In this document: positions 32,661-43,721 of the stretch, piece by piece | Layout: each line of letters begins with the position of its first letter | How positions within the stretch are numbered: position 1 is the first letter of the stretch | NCBI RefSeq assembly: GCF_029784155.1 | Contig: NC_073692.1 | Location: 325,781,406 to 325,845,405 of the forward strand | Direction: 5' to 3' | Source: Uranotaenia lowii | Taxonomy: Eukaryota; Arthropoda; Insecta; Diptera; Culicidae | DNA length: 64,000 nt | Notes under the pieces: model-generated | What the model was told of the DNA's origin: nothing | The model's database searches: none | What the model saw: the letters and a program-made list of their open reading frames with translations, nothing else | Translations under genes and position numbers: made by a program

Positions 32661-32690
32661 AATAAACATTCGATCCTTTCGTGGAATAAA
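32661..32690 (+). terminator. Two AATAAA polyadenylation signals after the gag-like gene
   Basis: AATAAA at 32661-32666 and again at 32685-32690, downstream of the stop at 32535. Their placement suits 3' end formation of a monocistronic gag transcript. Confidence 0.5.
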
Positions 32691-33348
32691 ATCATTCAGT
32701 GCTAAAAATTTTATTTGTCGCCGTTCTTTCTTCCGCGACAGCAAGTGCTGTTCGTCTCCGGATTGAAGAAATCATTCAAAGCGGGACTCAAAGTGAAACA
32801 GCAGAAGCACGAATATTTCCACCGTGGGAATTCCTGTGTTTCCTGCCTTCCGTATTAAACATCCAGAGGACCATTCGACGAATGGAGAATCACACCACTC
32901 GAATCAATCGACAGGTGCCATCTCGGCTGAGCTGGAAACCTAGTTCAGTAGCAACAGCTGCTGTTTCAGCAGAAGTTGAAAATTCATCAGTGTCACTTCT
33001 CTGCAATACACTCAGCAGCAGCAACCACAAAAGCAAAAAAAAAGATACATCCGGTAGGTACAAAATTTTAACGAGCCATTCAATTTTTTTAAATACTTTT
33101 CTTCCCAATAGCAACAATGGAATACGCAGCCAAATTACCCTCGTCTTACCACAGTCAGCTAGAGATAGTTCCGGAAGGAGAGATATCACAGCTGTCCGGC
33201 AGGAATCGGCTTCCGTCGCTGTCCGCAGGTTGAACAAATTATCACCATCCCCGTTCCTAGATTCAATATTCAGTATATGACAAGTACGTATAATAGGGAC
33301 ATCGACGCCTAACAGTCCTTAATTAATGGAATACCTCACTCATTTCAG
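32691..33348 (+). other. Exon-rich unidentified segment with intron 33054-33111
   Basis: An open stretch of 193 codons (32699-33280, with no ATG at its start) covers a likely 58-bp intron, CCG|GTAGGT..CCAATAG|CAAC. Removing the intron joins a glutamine/lysine-rich region to a frame starting ATGGAATACGCAGCC that stays open for 38 codons and ends near GCAG|GTTGA. Base composition is richer in G+C than the flanks, as for a coding region. No family was recognised, and it may belong to the same gene as 33349-33467. Confidence 0.35.
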
Positions 33349-33467
33349 GTGGCAATGTTGCTGAAAATCTGCTGCGATAAAACGATGGCTACGACACCTA
33401 TTAGACGGAGTCCAACCTTTGATTCCATCGGAAAATATAGCAAGGTCGAAGACTGGATTCGAGGAAG
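33349..33467 (+). other. Open 119-bp exon of an unidentified gene
   Basis: Bounded by a CATTTCAG acceptor and a GAAG|GTATGA donor and open for 39 codons in the frame that contains an internal ATG (ATGGCTACGACACC). The frame continues into a TAA within a few codons if unspliced, which supports splicing. Not recognised. Confidence 0.4.
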
Positions 33468-33644
33468 GTATGATGCTTAAGTTGCTTATCTGCTAAACCA
33501 TTCGTCGTCCTGAGTAGCAACGGATACTTCGGTACTCAAGTTTTCGTACATCATAATCTACATCGTTCGTACTATGTGTTGTGGATAAGCCTGTCATCGA
33601 ACACGTCATCGACAAGCTGTTCAATCTCACTGAAAGTCGGCGAG

Positions 33645-33702
33645 GGTGTCAGCTGTCTTGAATCGCTACGTGTTGCCTGTGTCCGATGATGACCAAATCG
33701 TA
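33645..33702 (+). other. Conserved splice-donor module (copy in right arm)
   Basis: A segment ending ACCAAATC|GTAAG occurs here, near 13793-13852, 15510-15570, 16184-16241, 17157-17214 and 17826-17883, and in mirror at 5214-5271. One phase reads ARVSAVLNRYVLPVSDDDQI up to the donor. That phase is closed just upstream in the right arm, so it may be untranslated. The donor is the most conserved point of the block. Confidence 0.45.
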
Positions 33703-33855
33703 AGTTCTTCTAAATTGATCCACTGAATACGAAAGCCAAAATTAAGATTGTTTGTGTTGTGGCCATATTTTAAATAAGTGCAGTTTCCTCCCCGTACACA
33801 TTTGCGACAATTTAATTAGGGTTACTATAATTAATATTTGTTAATGACCCTTTAA

Positions 33856-34125
33856 CAATTGAGGCCCTCAGAATCAGAGGGGTGAAAGTGTCAGAATAAT
33901 CAAATTCGAGCTAAGTAGGCATGACTAACGATTCTTCATGTTTAAATGTGTGTTTGGTGCATAATTGAGATTTTTTATATTTTTTTGGAAATTTTGTTGG
34001 TTGAATTAAAACTGCTCGAATTCGAAAATACATGAAAAATCGAGCACCTTCACAACTTTGAAGCGCGTTTTCTCGAAACAATCATCTAAGCACTTGCACC
34101 CCTCTGATCCCAAGCGCCTCAATTG
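33856..34125. mobile_element. 270-bp MITE, CAATTGAGG termini, TAA target
   Basis: Starts CAATTGAGGCCCTCAGAATC, ends in the complementary GCGCCTCAATTG, and is flanked by TAA on both sides (33853-33855 and 34126-34128). The middle-region paralogue near 13990 lacks it, supporting a later insertion. TAA duplications and a short non-coding body suggest a PIF/Harbinger-type MITE. The same family hosts the mariner at 59498-60796. Confidence 0.75.
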
Positions 34126-35742
34126 TAATTCGGGTTAAGAAAATGTCATTAGGGTGTATGGAAAATTGTAACAAAATAATGGTCCTAGATTATATATTAT
34201 CCCGAAAAATTTGATATTCGAGGCTTTGTTAGATAACAGTACTGAAGGCGGCGTTAAGATGGTGTTCGAATTCCGTCTGATGGTAGAATTTTCACAGTTG
34301 GGCGCAAGCTCTAGGGCATTCGGTAGAAGCGTTGTGTGTGTATAATGCCAAATCTCAAATTTAGGCTCATCAAGAGTAACAGGGGTCCAAAGAAGGTTGC
34401 CTTCGTTATGATCTCATAATATGGAACTATTTCAAAGCCAAAGTAAGTTTTTACCTTCTATCAAGAACAAATACATAGGATATTTTGCTGATCCATAAAA
34501 AAGGACGATTTTTAATTCAACTTATTTAAATCAAAGCATAAGATTCAGTGAGAAGGAGGTTTCCCATGAAACATTAATTTTATGAAAAATGATTTTTATG
34601 ACGGAGGAGCTAACCTAATTATTCCCCGCTTTTTCTGCTTAGCCCTCAACAATGTAAAAATTATTTTATATTGACTGTCCCAAGTAACCATAAGCGCCAA
34701 TATAGCAGTTAGTTTCGCCAGATTTGACTCACAGTGCTAAGAGAGGGCAGATAAGATTGTTATTGGATAGCATTTTGACAATTCGTTAGTGCTTATGGTT
34801 TCTTGAGGTGATGGCTTCTCAATCCTAATTTTTTAACGAACCTCTATTGACGTGGAAAAGAACTCATCAAATGTAATAGATTTTCTCGAAAAAAAAAAAA
34901 AAATAATATAGTTGGATCCCTACTTGGGCCACCGCAACCGATGTGAATATTTTTCCGGATTGCATCATATATCTAAAATTCATATGATATGAAGTAATAG
35001 GCATCTCCTAATCAAAATTATAGTTCTTGTGCACATTTTGAACTAAACACCACTGTACAAGCTATAAGACAGAAATAGCTCAGATGACGCCTCACAATTC
35101 AACAAAATAGTTTCCGCGTTTAATGATAAAATATGCTAATAATTGGATTTTACATTTCGTGGATCTAATTGTGTGCTTCTTTGTATGGAGTTTGTGTTGC
35201 GAACCATAAAAAACAACGTTAAAATATTATGATACTATTATATACTAAAAATTTCGCTGAAATTGAATGCTCTTTAGTGAAAATTACAGCTTAATTTTCA
35301 TTAACATTGCTGATATTTACATCGTTTATAGAATTAGGTGTAGTAATGCACAGTCCAAATTCAAAAATCATCATTCAGTACAGATTTCAGATTGAAATTC
35401 AATATTCTGATTTAGAATTAAAATCTTAAATACATAATTATGAACGCAACTTCAAATTTACGATTCATAATGTACATATTTACAAACTAAGATTTACACT
35501 CATAATTATATTTTGTCATCTACATTTTGAAATATTTCAATATCATTTTCAAAAAACAAATTTTAACTCCTTGGTAGAACGCTCGCTGTTATAAAATATA
35601 TTATCTGATTTATTTTGGATTAACTATCCTTCCGAATTTTGGTTTTCTTGATCACAGTGTAATACATAACAGCATACAGGTAGGCGTTGTGTTGACTGAC
35701 TGGCAGGTTGACTGACAGCAATTCTAAACATACCTTTTCCAG
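34126..35742. other. Segmental-duplicate DNA, no gene recognised
   Basis: 34640-34900 matches about 14000-14290, and 34920-35460 matches 14340-14925 and 37450-37800. No exon with good splice signals was recognised before 35743. Confidence 0.5.
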
Positions 35743-35884
35743 GCTGGCAGCTTCCATTTATTTCATTTCGAGTTGACGCTGAAAGTTGTCTACATTCTAT
35801 TCCGGTGAAATAGATTCAAAAAGAAAAGTGTCAGTGCGTGGAAAGTCGATTGTTGGTGCCTTAACGATTGTTGCTGCGTATAAG
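35743..35884 (+). pseudogene. Exon of duplicated unknown gene, 10-bp deletion
   Basis: Aligns with 41182-41333 from the AG acceptor to the AAG|GTACGT donor but lacks 10 bp (TGTAAAAAAC). The deletion shifts the frame into a TAG. Splice signals are retained. Confidence 0.65.
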
Positions 35885-36963
35885 GTACGTAAATTAACTT
35901 TTTATTATGCAACAATCCGATTCAATTCTTTCGAATTTAGTTCAGTTATTTAGTTAATATATAAGGATTTGAGGTCCAGATTCAATTTCCTATTAAGATT
36001 TTCTAGTTGTTTCTTATGAACTATGTTCAAATCATTGAGGCACTAGGATCAGAGTGGCTGATTATGTTACTCGCATCTCTCCGGCACCATACCTTTTTGG
36101 GTTTTTTTTTATTAGGTCGTGTATGTACTTTTTATATACGATCGAAAAAAATTGTTAATTATAAAGCACCAACTTTTTTTTTTTTATTTCAAGGAATTAA
36201 TAGCAAGCTGTCATTCTTCCCCAAAAAAAAAAAAAATAGTGCCAATAATTTTGGATTCTCCTCTTGTTCATCCCAGCTTTACCCTACGGCACTGTCGAGA
36301 TCTTGGCTGTAATTTTTGATTATGATTATGACTTAAAAAGCAATCAACAATATATCAATGAAATATGATCGAATTCTTTGAACAGCTATTTTTAAGAATC
36401 CTTAATAAAGAAGATTTTTTGCAATTTTCAAAAACGCGGGAAACCAAGCTGTTTTAACGAATTTTGTGTTCAATTTAAATAATTGATATTATCATCATTA
36501 ACAAGACTGGTAACTTTTAGTCAATTTCATTTGATCCTCAATAACGTCTAGTAGTCAATGTCATCGAAAGTAGTCAGGCGGGAATGTAAACTTTTCATGA
36601 CATTGTTGTTCTCCACTCGCATAACACACTGTTATCTTTCTATTTTGTTTTCTGGTTGTGTTAGGATGGATTTTACGTTATTTGTGGAGCAACAGTTGTA
36701 AAAATGACTCTGCTGCAATGATATAGGATTTGTCTATGAATCATGTGACCAACATATATTTGTGAATGTGAAGTGTTTGTGAATATCGTTTCTTAAGTTT
36801 TTTCCCTTAGATCTTAGCTTTTTTTGCCTTGAAAGCATAGGAGATGAAAAGCTCCAATTTGAGAAAAAATAGCTTAAATGTGAGAGATGCACACACGGAT
36901 TCTATATCATTGCAGGAGCCTGTCGAAATGTAATCCATGACCGTAAGAAGCTAAATTTATAGC

Positions 36964-37110
36964 AAGAAAACTGATATTCGTTCAAATTGGTCATGACATT
37001 GTTAGCTTATGTCGCTGAACAAAAATCATTATCACATGACATAGATATGCAAAGCAGTATCAAAGTCGACTGATATTGGTTGGCTGACACTAACCATTCG
37101 CAGCTCTGTT
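36964..37110 (+). pseudogene. Middle exon of duplicated unknown gene, 4-bp insertion
   Basis: Counterpart of the open exon at 42580-42686. Four extra bases within GATATGCAAAGCAGTATC shift the frame. The donor-like AAA|GTATGT is kept. The antisense frame here is also open but has no recognisable domain. Confidence 0.5.
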
Positions 37111-37240
37111 CATAAAGTATGTTGCAATGTTCTCCGTTTTTCTTTAACAAATATTTTACGGCATCCTTGTTTAAAGCGTTGTTCAATTCAATTCCTTTTA
37201 CCGTAAACAAACTTTTTCAAGAGCTTAATATTATTTTCAG

Positions 37241-37399
37241 GTTTATGTACAACATGAACACTTTACGTGGTTATTTGAAAAAGTCAGTATCTGAAGCCAA
37301 GCCGTCTTTTGAAAAAATCGACGACAATAAAACTCAGATTGGGCTGGAAAACGATCAAAAGAAACAGGATGTAAACAAACGTAAGAAACGTCGTAGTTG
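37241..37399 (+). pseudogene. Last exon of duplicated unknown gene, nonsense mutation
   Basis: Begins after a TATTTTCAG acceptor and matches the lysine-rich frame at 43722-44031, but a CGA-to-TGA change ends it at 37399. The sequence after the stop remains similar to the other copy for about 60 bp and then diverges. Confidence 0.7.
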
Positions 37400-38255
37400 A
37401 GCTGCCTATAGCTCTCTGGATGACAGCAAAACATTAAACCAAGATTCGAAAACAACGGATTGCATTATATATCTAAAATTTATATGATTTGAAGTAATAG
37501 GCATCTCTTAAAAAAATTATAGTTCTTGGGTACATTTTGAACTATACACCACTGTACAAGCTATAAGACAGAAATAGCTCAGATCCCCACTCACAATTCA
37601 ACAAAATAATTTCCGCGTTTAATGATAAAATATGCTAATAATTGAAATTCATATCTCGTGGATGTAGTTGTGTGCTTATTTGTATGGAGTTTGTGTTGCG
37701 AACCATAAAAAACAACGTTGATTTAGAATTAAAATCTTGAATTCACAATTATGAATGCAATTTCAAATTTTCGATTCTTAATGTACATATTTACAAACTA
37801 AGATTTACACTCATAATTATATTTTGTCTTCCACATTTGTGAAATATTTAAATATCATTTTCAAAATACAAACTTTAACTACTTGGTAGAACGGTCGCTG
37901 CTATAAAATATATTTTCTGATTTATTTTGAATAAATTATCCTTCCGAATTTTGGTTTTCTTGATCACACTGTAATACATAACAGCATATAGGTACACGCT
38001 CATTTTTATTTAACCATATATGGTTATACCAATTTTCTGGTTTTTTCTCAAAAACTATCAATATTGTTTTTTTAAAGATTATTTCTTTGCGAAATTTTAA
38101 CCATTTTGGCAGTTCTCGTGTATTAACCACAAAATGGTTGAAACATTTCTTCGCCATTTTGGATTTAACCGTGGAGCAAACCGAACGCGTTTATTAAAAT
38201 TTGTATTTTTTTCGCACGAATAAAATGTTTCATAGTAGTATAGTAAATCTGTTCC
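37400..38255. other. Second copy of duplicated non-coding block
   Basis: About 37450-37995 repeats, with divergence, 34930-35670 of the same arm. 38000-38160 contains a near-palindromic ATATATGGTTATA stretch and short open frames without domains. Confidence 0.5.
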
Positions 38256-38259
38256 TGCG

Positions 38260-40859
38260 ATTCGGATGAAGCTGGGGCTGGTCGGTCGGCGTCTCTGCTG
38301 GAATTGCGGTCGATATCGCTGTCTCAGGAAACTCCCGGTTCATTCAGTACTAGAAGCAAAAAACTTGGATTGGTAATTTTTCTTGTATTCGGTTTTCAAT
38401 ATTTCATTTATTTAACTATTGGACTTTTTTTCAGCCTGTCAAAATTATTTTGCCAATTTTTTGGTAAATTTTGGCTATATCCGTCGGTGAAAATCAGTCA
38501 AAAATGGGAAATAAGCCACTCCGAAAAGCTCCGGTCGGAAGAAATCAGCATCATGGGAATGGCACAGCAAATGGTCCACATCAAGCGGGAAGTGAACAAA
38601 ACTGCCTGTAAGTCGCTGTCCGTGAATCGGAAAACAGAACTCTGATCAATCATGGTCGGCTGATTCTGGGTTCCGGCACCGGGGCAAGTATATCGCTCAG
38701 AAGGGATAATGCACATGTTATCCAAGCTGGGATTGTCGTCAACATCGTCAACAGCATAATGAAAGAGGAACAGGAACAAGCTAAAGTTCGCAAGTTAGTC
38801 GAACTACAACAAATAACTTTATTGGGTAAGCATATTGAGTTATTTAACATTACCGTTTACTAAACTTGAAATGTTAATTCCCTTCTTAGTGACGCCATCT
38901 GTTCCGCCTATGCCTTCTGCAGAAATGTTAGCTAGCGGTGGCTCCAGTCCATCGCATGAAGTTCAGGAATTTTTATCGCTCAAAGAAAACGACTGTCTTA
39001 ATGAGCACTATGATTCCGACAATATCCTTTTGGAAGATACCGATGAGATTGCTGGTGATGATGACGAGTTGAATGATCTGGAAAACGAAATCATCGACGA
39101 CGAAGAAACACGGTAAAATTTCAAAAACATAGACGACGATGACAATGAATCTCCTAGCAGTAGAACCATTGAATGGCCGAAGGTTCCCGGAGTGCCGCTT
39201 CCTCCGTTGAAAGATCTTCCACAGCCTTCCATGCTTCCCAGCATTGCTGTTGTACAATCGAACAAACAGATGGACGAACTAACTCAAAAAATGGATCGGC
39301 TGTTAGACGTAGCAGAATTCCTCGACAAATAACTGAACTGCGTTCGCAAGTGTCCGATCTACAAAAAATACGTACAGATAATTCGAAGTTACTCAATGAT
39401 ACTCTACGGGAGATCGAATCCAACATTATCGAGCAGACCAGTTCGGAGAAGCGCACTTTGTCCGATATTCATAGTGAGAAAATCGGAACTATGTACAGCA
39501 AACATTTCAGCAGCTTAAACTTTACTATCATGAATTCACTAGAACCGAGATTGACGCTCCAGATTGTCAACCGAATCGGGAGCAGTTGCAGCAAAAATTC
39601 GATTGTGCCCTCCAAGAGGGTGTACAAAAACTATGCGTAATCAGGTGAGTATTATTGTTTTCTTTTTTTTTTTTAAATCGAAATCACCGCGTTGGTCTTG
39701 AATTTCTGTTTCTGGTGTGAAAATATTGCAAATTGTATGAACATTGAGTCATTTGTTTTATTTTTATTTTCAGGTAACTATTGATGCTATCGGTAATTCC
39801 GTCTATAAGAGTGTTCGAAAAGCAATGGAAACATCATTTCATGAAGCGTTACGAAACATCATTTTACCGAATTATGAGTGATGCTCACAAGAACTGTTTT
39901 GGCAGCTCAATAAAGAATTTTCAGCAGGGTTAAAAGAATGTAATGTTCAAAGTCATCCTTTTGAAATACATGATTCTTACTGTTATATTTTCATCTTGCA
40001 GACCTCGATAAAACGGAAACGTATTTATCATGCAGAAAACTGAACGAAGAGTTTGAAGCCGCGCTAAAAAAAACCGTTCAATAAACTGGGCAGAACTTAA
40101 CTGTCAATGATCTATTCCAACCCGCCAATGTTGCAGCCTAGCGTAAAGATCTAAGCAATGATTCGAATGATTTCCAAGGCAATTAGCTTAAAATGATTTG
40201 GGAAAACGTAAGGGCGGAAATCGATAAGGGTTTGGAGGCCCAAGCCTCTTCTCTAGAGGACTCAGTATTGTCAGCGGTGCGGTCGCAAGCACAAACTCCA
40301 GCGCCCGCTTTTTTGGGTCATCCCGAACACATCCGGCAACTGCTAGCCACAGGGCGCATAAACGATGCATTCGTTATAGCTCTTCAGTCCAACGATTTGA
40401 AACTATAGTGTGATTCACAATAAAGCACGCCAATTACAAACAGGTGTTCAATCCATGTGCTCTAGAACAACGGATACTGCTGTCACTGATTCAGCAGATT
40501 GCAGCCGACATGTCCAATATTAACGACCTTAAGCACAGGTTTGGAATTTTGCTTGCGTTCCAGTTGATGTTTTAAACATTTTAAACCTTTTTCTTCAACA
40601 GGTTTCTCTCTGACGCCATCGTTAATCTGACCTTCTTCGACCACATTATGAATGAACACATTCATAAGGTCCTGCAGGAGGTAGCTCGTAACATACAGGC
40701 ATTTTTGTCAATGAATCCCGAACACGTACTTGCTACCAGACTTAAGTTATTAATGATTGCCATCCAAGGCTGTAAATATGCCTGATCTTTGTGGAGGCAA
40801 CACCAGTAAAAGGTTCGCGAGGACCTGGTAATGTTGAGCCGGCAGTTTGAAGACAAATA
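38260..40859 (+). pseudogene. Edc4: Intron-containing pseudogene of Ge-1/Edc4 C-terminal half
   Basis: Ge-1/Edc4 is a P-body scaffold that activates mRNA decapping by Dcp1/Dcp2. Fragments of its C-terminal half appear in order: an S/T-rich linker, a coiled-coil region (LRSQVSDLQKIRTDNSKLLN and EQTSSEKRTL around 39300-39460), HEALRNIILPNYE (39840-39878), then the conserved helical domain (SLEDSVLSAVRSQAQ..IRQLLATGRINDAFVIALQ at 40235-40390; LLSLIQQIAADM at 40470-40520; SDAIVNLTFFD at 40608-40640), ending at TAA 40857. Introns remain at about 38373-38434, 38826-38889, 39645-39773, 39940-40001 and 40539-40601, so this is a genomic duplicate, not a retrocopy. A TGA at 39879-39881, several later stops and frame changes break it. 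The N-terminal WD40 half is absent. It lies between two copies of another duplicated gene. Confidence 0.87.
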
Positions 40860-41181
40860 AATAAGCTGCTTTTAAACCCGCATCTTTTTTCTTTTTCCAG
40901 TTGAAAACATCCCAATTCTAGTATTTTAAAGAAAAAAAATTACCTGTTTTCCTTCCATTCTGCGATATGGTTTAAAATAAACCGTTTTTTCAACTTCTCC
41001 GCAATAATTTCTTGCGGTTAAAAAGTAACCATATTTCCACTTCTCAAAAGAAGTCAAAAAATGATTTCTATGGAAGCAGTCAAAAAATCCCTTAACGCGG
41101 AAGGGTGTGAAAATGGTTACTTTTTAACGATAATTGGTTAAAGAATTTCGAGCGTGTTGGCGTTGTGTTGACTGGCTTCAG
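40860..41181. other. Spacer between Edc4 pseudogene and duplicated gene
   Basis: AT-rich, beginning with overlapping AATAAA signals just after the pseudogene stop. Contains an imperfect inverted motif around TTAAAAAGTAACCAT (41018) and ATGGTTACTTTTTAA (41112), a possible hairpin of about 15 bp. No gene seen. Confidence 0.45.
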
Positions 41182-41333
41182 GCTGGCAGCCTCCATTTAT
41201 TTCATTTCGAATTGGCGCTGAAAGTTGTCTACATTCTATTCCTGTAAAAAACGGTGAAATAGATTCAAAAAGAAAAGTGTCAGTGCGTGAAAAGTCGATT
41301 GTTGGTGCCTTAACGATTGTTGCTGCGTATAAG
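41182..41333 (+). CDS. Exon A of duplicated unknown gene (open copy)
   Basis: 152 bp between a GGCTTCAG acceptor and AAG|GTACGT donor, fully open for 50 codons in the phase starting TGG CAG CCT. The same exon occurs at 18452-18639 (expanded by 36 bp) and 35743-35884 (frameshifted). Conservation of acceptor, donor and frame in two of three copies argues for real coding sequence. Product unknown; no motif recognised. How it joins the later exons is not resolved, since the phases do not match directly. Confidence 0.5.
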
Positions 41334-41886
41334 GTACGTAAATTAACTTTTTATTATGCAACAATCCGATTCAATTCTTTCGATTTTAGTTGAGTTATTT
41401 AGTTAACATATAAGGGTTAGAGGTCCAGATTCGATTTCTGATTAAGATTTCCCAGTCGTTTCTTATGAACTATGTTCAAATCATTGAGGCGCTAGGATCT
41501 CAGTGTGACTGACTTCGAGACACCTGGCCTCTTAGGTTTTTTTTCGTTTTTCATAATTGCCAGAACACCTTCTAACACTAATTTAGGATTGGGTGATTCC
41601 TTTGAGGTTTAAAAAGTTTTATTCTAAAAGAAAAATCATACTTTTAACATCACTTTTACCTAAAAAGCTGACTTATTTAATGAAAAAAAAATAACTTGTT
41701 TTCTTTTGATCCGACGATGTTACTCGAATCTCTACGACACCAAACCTGTTTGGGTTTTTTTATTAGGTCGTCTACCTACTTTTAAATACGAATAGTAGAA
41801 GATCGAAAAAAATGGTTAAATATAAAGTACCATTTTTTTTATTTCAAGGAATTTAATAGCAAGCTGTCATTCTTCCCAAAAAAATA

Positions 41887-42162
41887 GTGCCGATCATTTT
41901 AGACTTTCCACTTGGTCATCTCAGCTATACCCTTCGGCACTTCCGAGTTTTTGGCTGTAATTTTAAAGAATCCTTAATAAAGAAGATTTCTGCAATTTTC
42001 AATAACACGGGAAACCAAGCTGTTTTAACAAATTTTGAGTTCAATTTAAAAAAATTGATATTATCATCAATAAACAAGACTGGTAATTTTCAGTCGATTT
42101 CATTTGATCCTAAACAACGTCTAGTAGTCAATGTCATCGAAAAAAGTCAGGCAGAAATGTAA
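41887..42162 (+). other. Possible additional exon region of the duplicated gene
   Basis: A 91-codon open stretch. Its second half (about 41960-42160) reads as ordinary protein-like sequence ending in IEKSQAEM and a TAA, and the right-arm counterpart (36390-36590) is broken by stops. Splice sites are unclear. Called only because of the contrast between the two copies. Confidence 0.3.
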
Positions 42163-42579
42163 ATTTTTCATGACATTGTTTTTCTCCACTCGCATAACAC
42201 ACTGTTATCTTTCTATTTTGATTTCTGGTTGTGTTAGGATGGATTTTACGTTATTTGTGGAGCAACAGTTGTAAAAATGACTCTGCTGCAATGATATAGG
42301 ATTTGTCTATGAATCATGTGACCAACATATATTTGTGAATGTGAAGTGTTTGTGAATATCGTTTCTTAAGTTTTTTCCCTTAGATCTTAGCTTTTTTTGC
42401 CTTGAGAGCATAGGAGATGAAAAGCTCCAATTTGAGAAAAAAAAAGCTTAAATGTGAGAGATGCACACACGGATTCTATATCATTGCAGGAGCCTGTCGA
42501 AATGTAATCCATGACCGTAAGAAGCTAAATTTATAGCAAGAAAACTGATATTCGTTCAAATTGGTCATGACATTGTTAG

Positions 42580-42686
42580 CTTATGTCGCTGAACAAAAAT
42601 CATTATCACATGACATAGATATGCAAGTATCAAAGTCGACTGATATTGGTTGGCTGACACTAACCATTCGCAGCTCTGTTCATAAA
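42580..42686 (+). CDS. Exon B of duplicated unknown gene (open copy)
   Basis: Open between a TTGTTAG acceptor-like site and the donor CATAAA|GTATGT, about 35 codons, including DIDMQVSKSTDIGWLTLTIR. The right-arm copy has a 4-bp insertion. No family recognised. Confidence 0.4.
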
Positions 42687-42744
42687 GTATGTTGCAATGT
42701 TCTCCGTTTTTCTTTAACAAATATTTTACGGCATCCTTGCTTAA

Positions 42745-43652
42745 CCCTTTCCTTCCCATGGTAGCACAGGTGATCCACAACTTTGCACAGCTCGCATTTG
42801 AACTGGGCGCTTTGGATCAACACCATTTTCTCACCGAATATGAGTAAAGAAACATTGCACAAAATTTGAAGAAAATCGGTTCGCTAGGTTTTGCTTGGCA
42901 GATCAAAAGCTGCAAAAAAGTCGGATTTTTTTCGAATTTAAATCAAGTCGTCATTTGTTGCTCAATAACTTGACAAGTTTTTATAATTTCCTTGAAATAA
43001 AAATACTGACGTGCAGAAGGTTGCTTATGCAAGCAGAATCAAATGATGGTTTACTTAGATTTCAACTAAAACATATAAATTTTTGAGTAAGTAAAGTGGA
43101 TCACTGGTGATACACTGGGAACAAAACGTACTTTTCTTCTTGGGAAGCTTCTTATCAATACTCAAGAAAATCATTTCGTCAACAAAAAAATTCGCTTCAG
43201 GATAGTTAATTCATCTGCTTAAATGACCACATGTCTTAAAATATTTGTAAAAGTTCGAGATTTTCTCGAAAAACGGCATGTTTTGTTTCCCTTGCGCAAA
43301 GTGTCATGGTGGCCAATTGTTCAAGGAAAAAATGAAAATTTCAGATATTTCAATAAATAGACTTTCGAGGGATGCGTATACCAAAGAAGTTTTTCATCAA
43401 ATAGGATCGTTTTAGTTTGTGACCAATGAAGTGATGAAATTCCATGTTTTTTTGCAATTATTTCCTGTTTTTCATTTGCACCCTATGTGTTGTTATCTTC
43501 CCAATGGAACACATATGATCAACCTCAAAACCCAAATTTATCAAATGGATCATTAAAGTAGGCTTAAATTATGCATCTTTTGTTCTAGAACTTTAACTGT
43601 AAACCAATATTTCTATTTTTAAAACGTGAAAAACCTCGTGGGAAGGAAAGGG
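42745..43652. mobile_element. 908-bp TTAA MITE with CCCTTTCCTTCCCA termini
   Basis: Left end CCCTTTCCTTCCCATGG and right end complement CGTGGGAAGGAAAGGG, flanked by TTAA at 42741-42744 and 43653-43656. The paralogous right-arm intron at 37171-37174 holds a single TTAA with the same neighbours, a clean empty site. TTAA targeting is typical of piggyBac-superfamily elements. No transposase frame is present. It sits in the intron before exon C of the duplicated gene. Confidence 0.9.
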
Positions 43653-43721
43653 TTAAAGCGTTGTTCAATTCAATTTTTTTTTCGTAAACAAACTTTTTCA
43701 AGAGCTTAATTTTATTTTCAG

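Larger units (their letters stand above)
28274..38915. repeat. Right arm of the inverted duplication
   Basis: This arm is the partner of 1-10514 and is continuous with flanking sequence on both sides: the Helentron ORF on its left and the Edc4 pseudogene on its right. It is therefore the better reference copy. It has 30 minisatellite monomers against 27 in the left arm. Its homology limits are set by the gap and by the window start, not by any visible sequence feature of its own. Confidence 0.93.

Noticed and set aside
37007..37210. Minus-strand 67-codon frame (also 1706-1909 and 42565-42780)
   Set aside because: Partly conserved between copies simply because the DNA is duplicated. It lies antisense to an exon with matching splice signals and has no recognisable domain.
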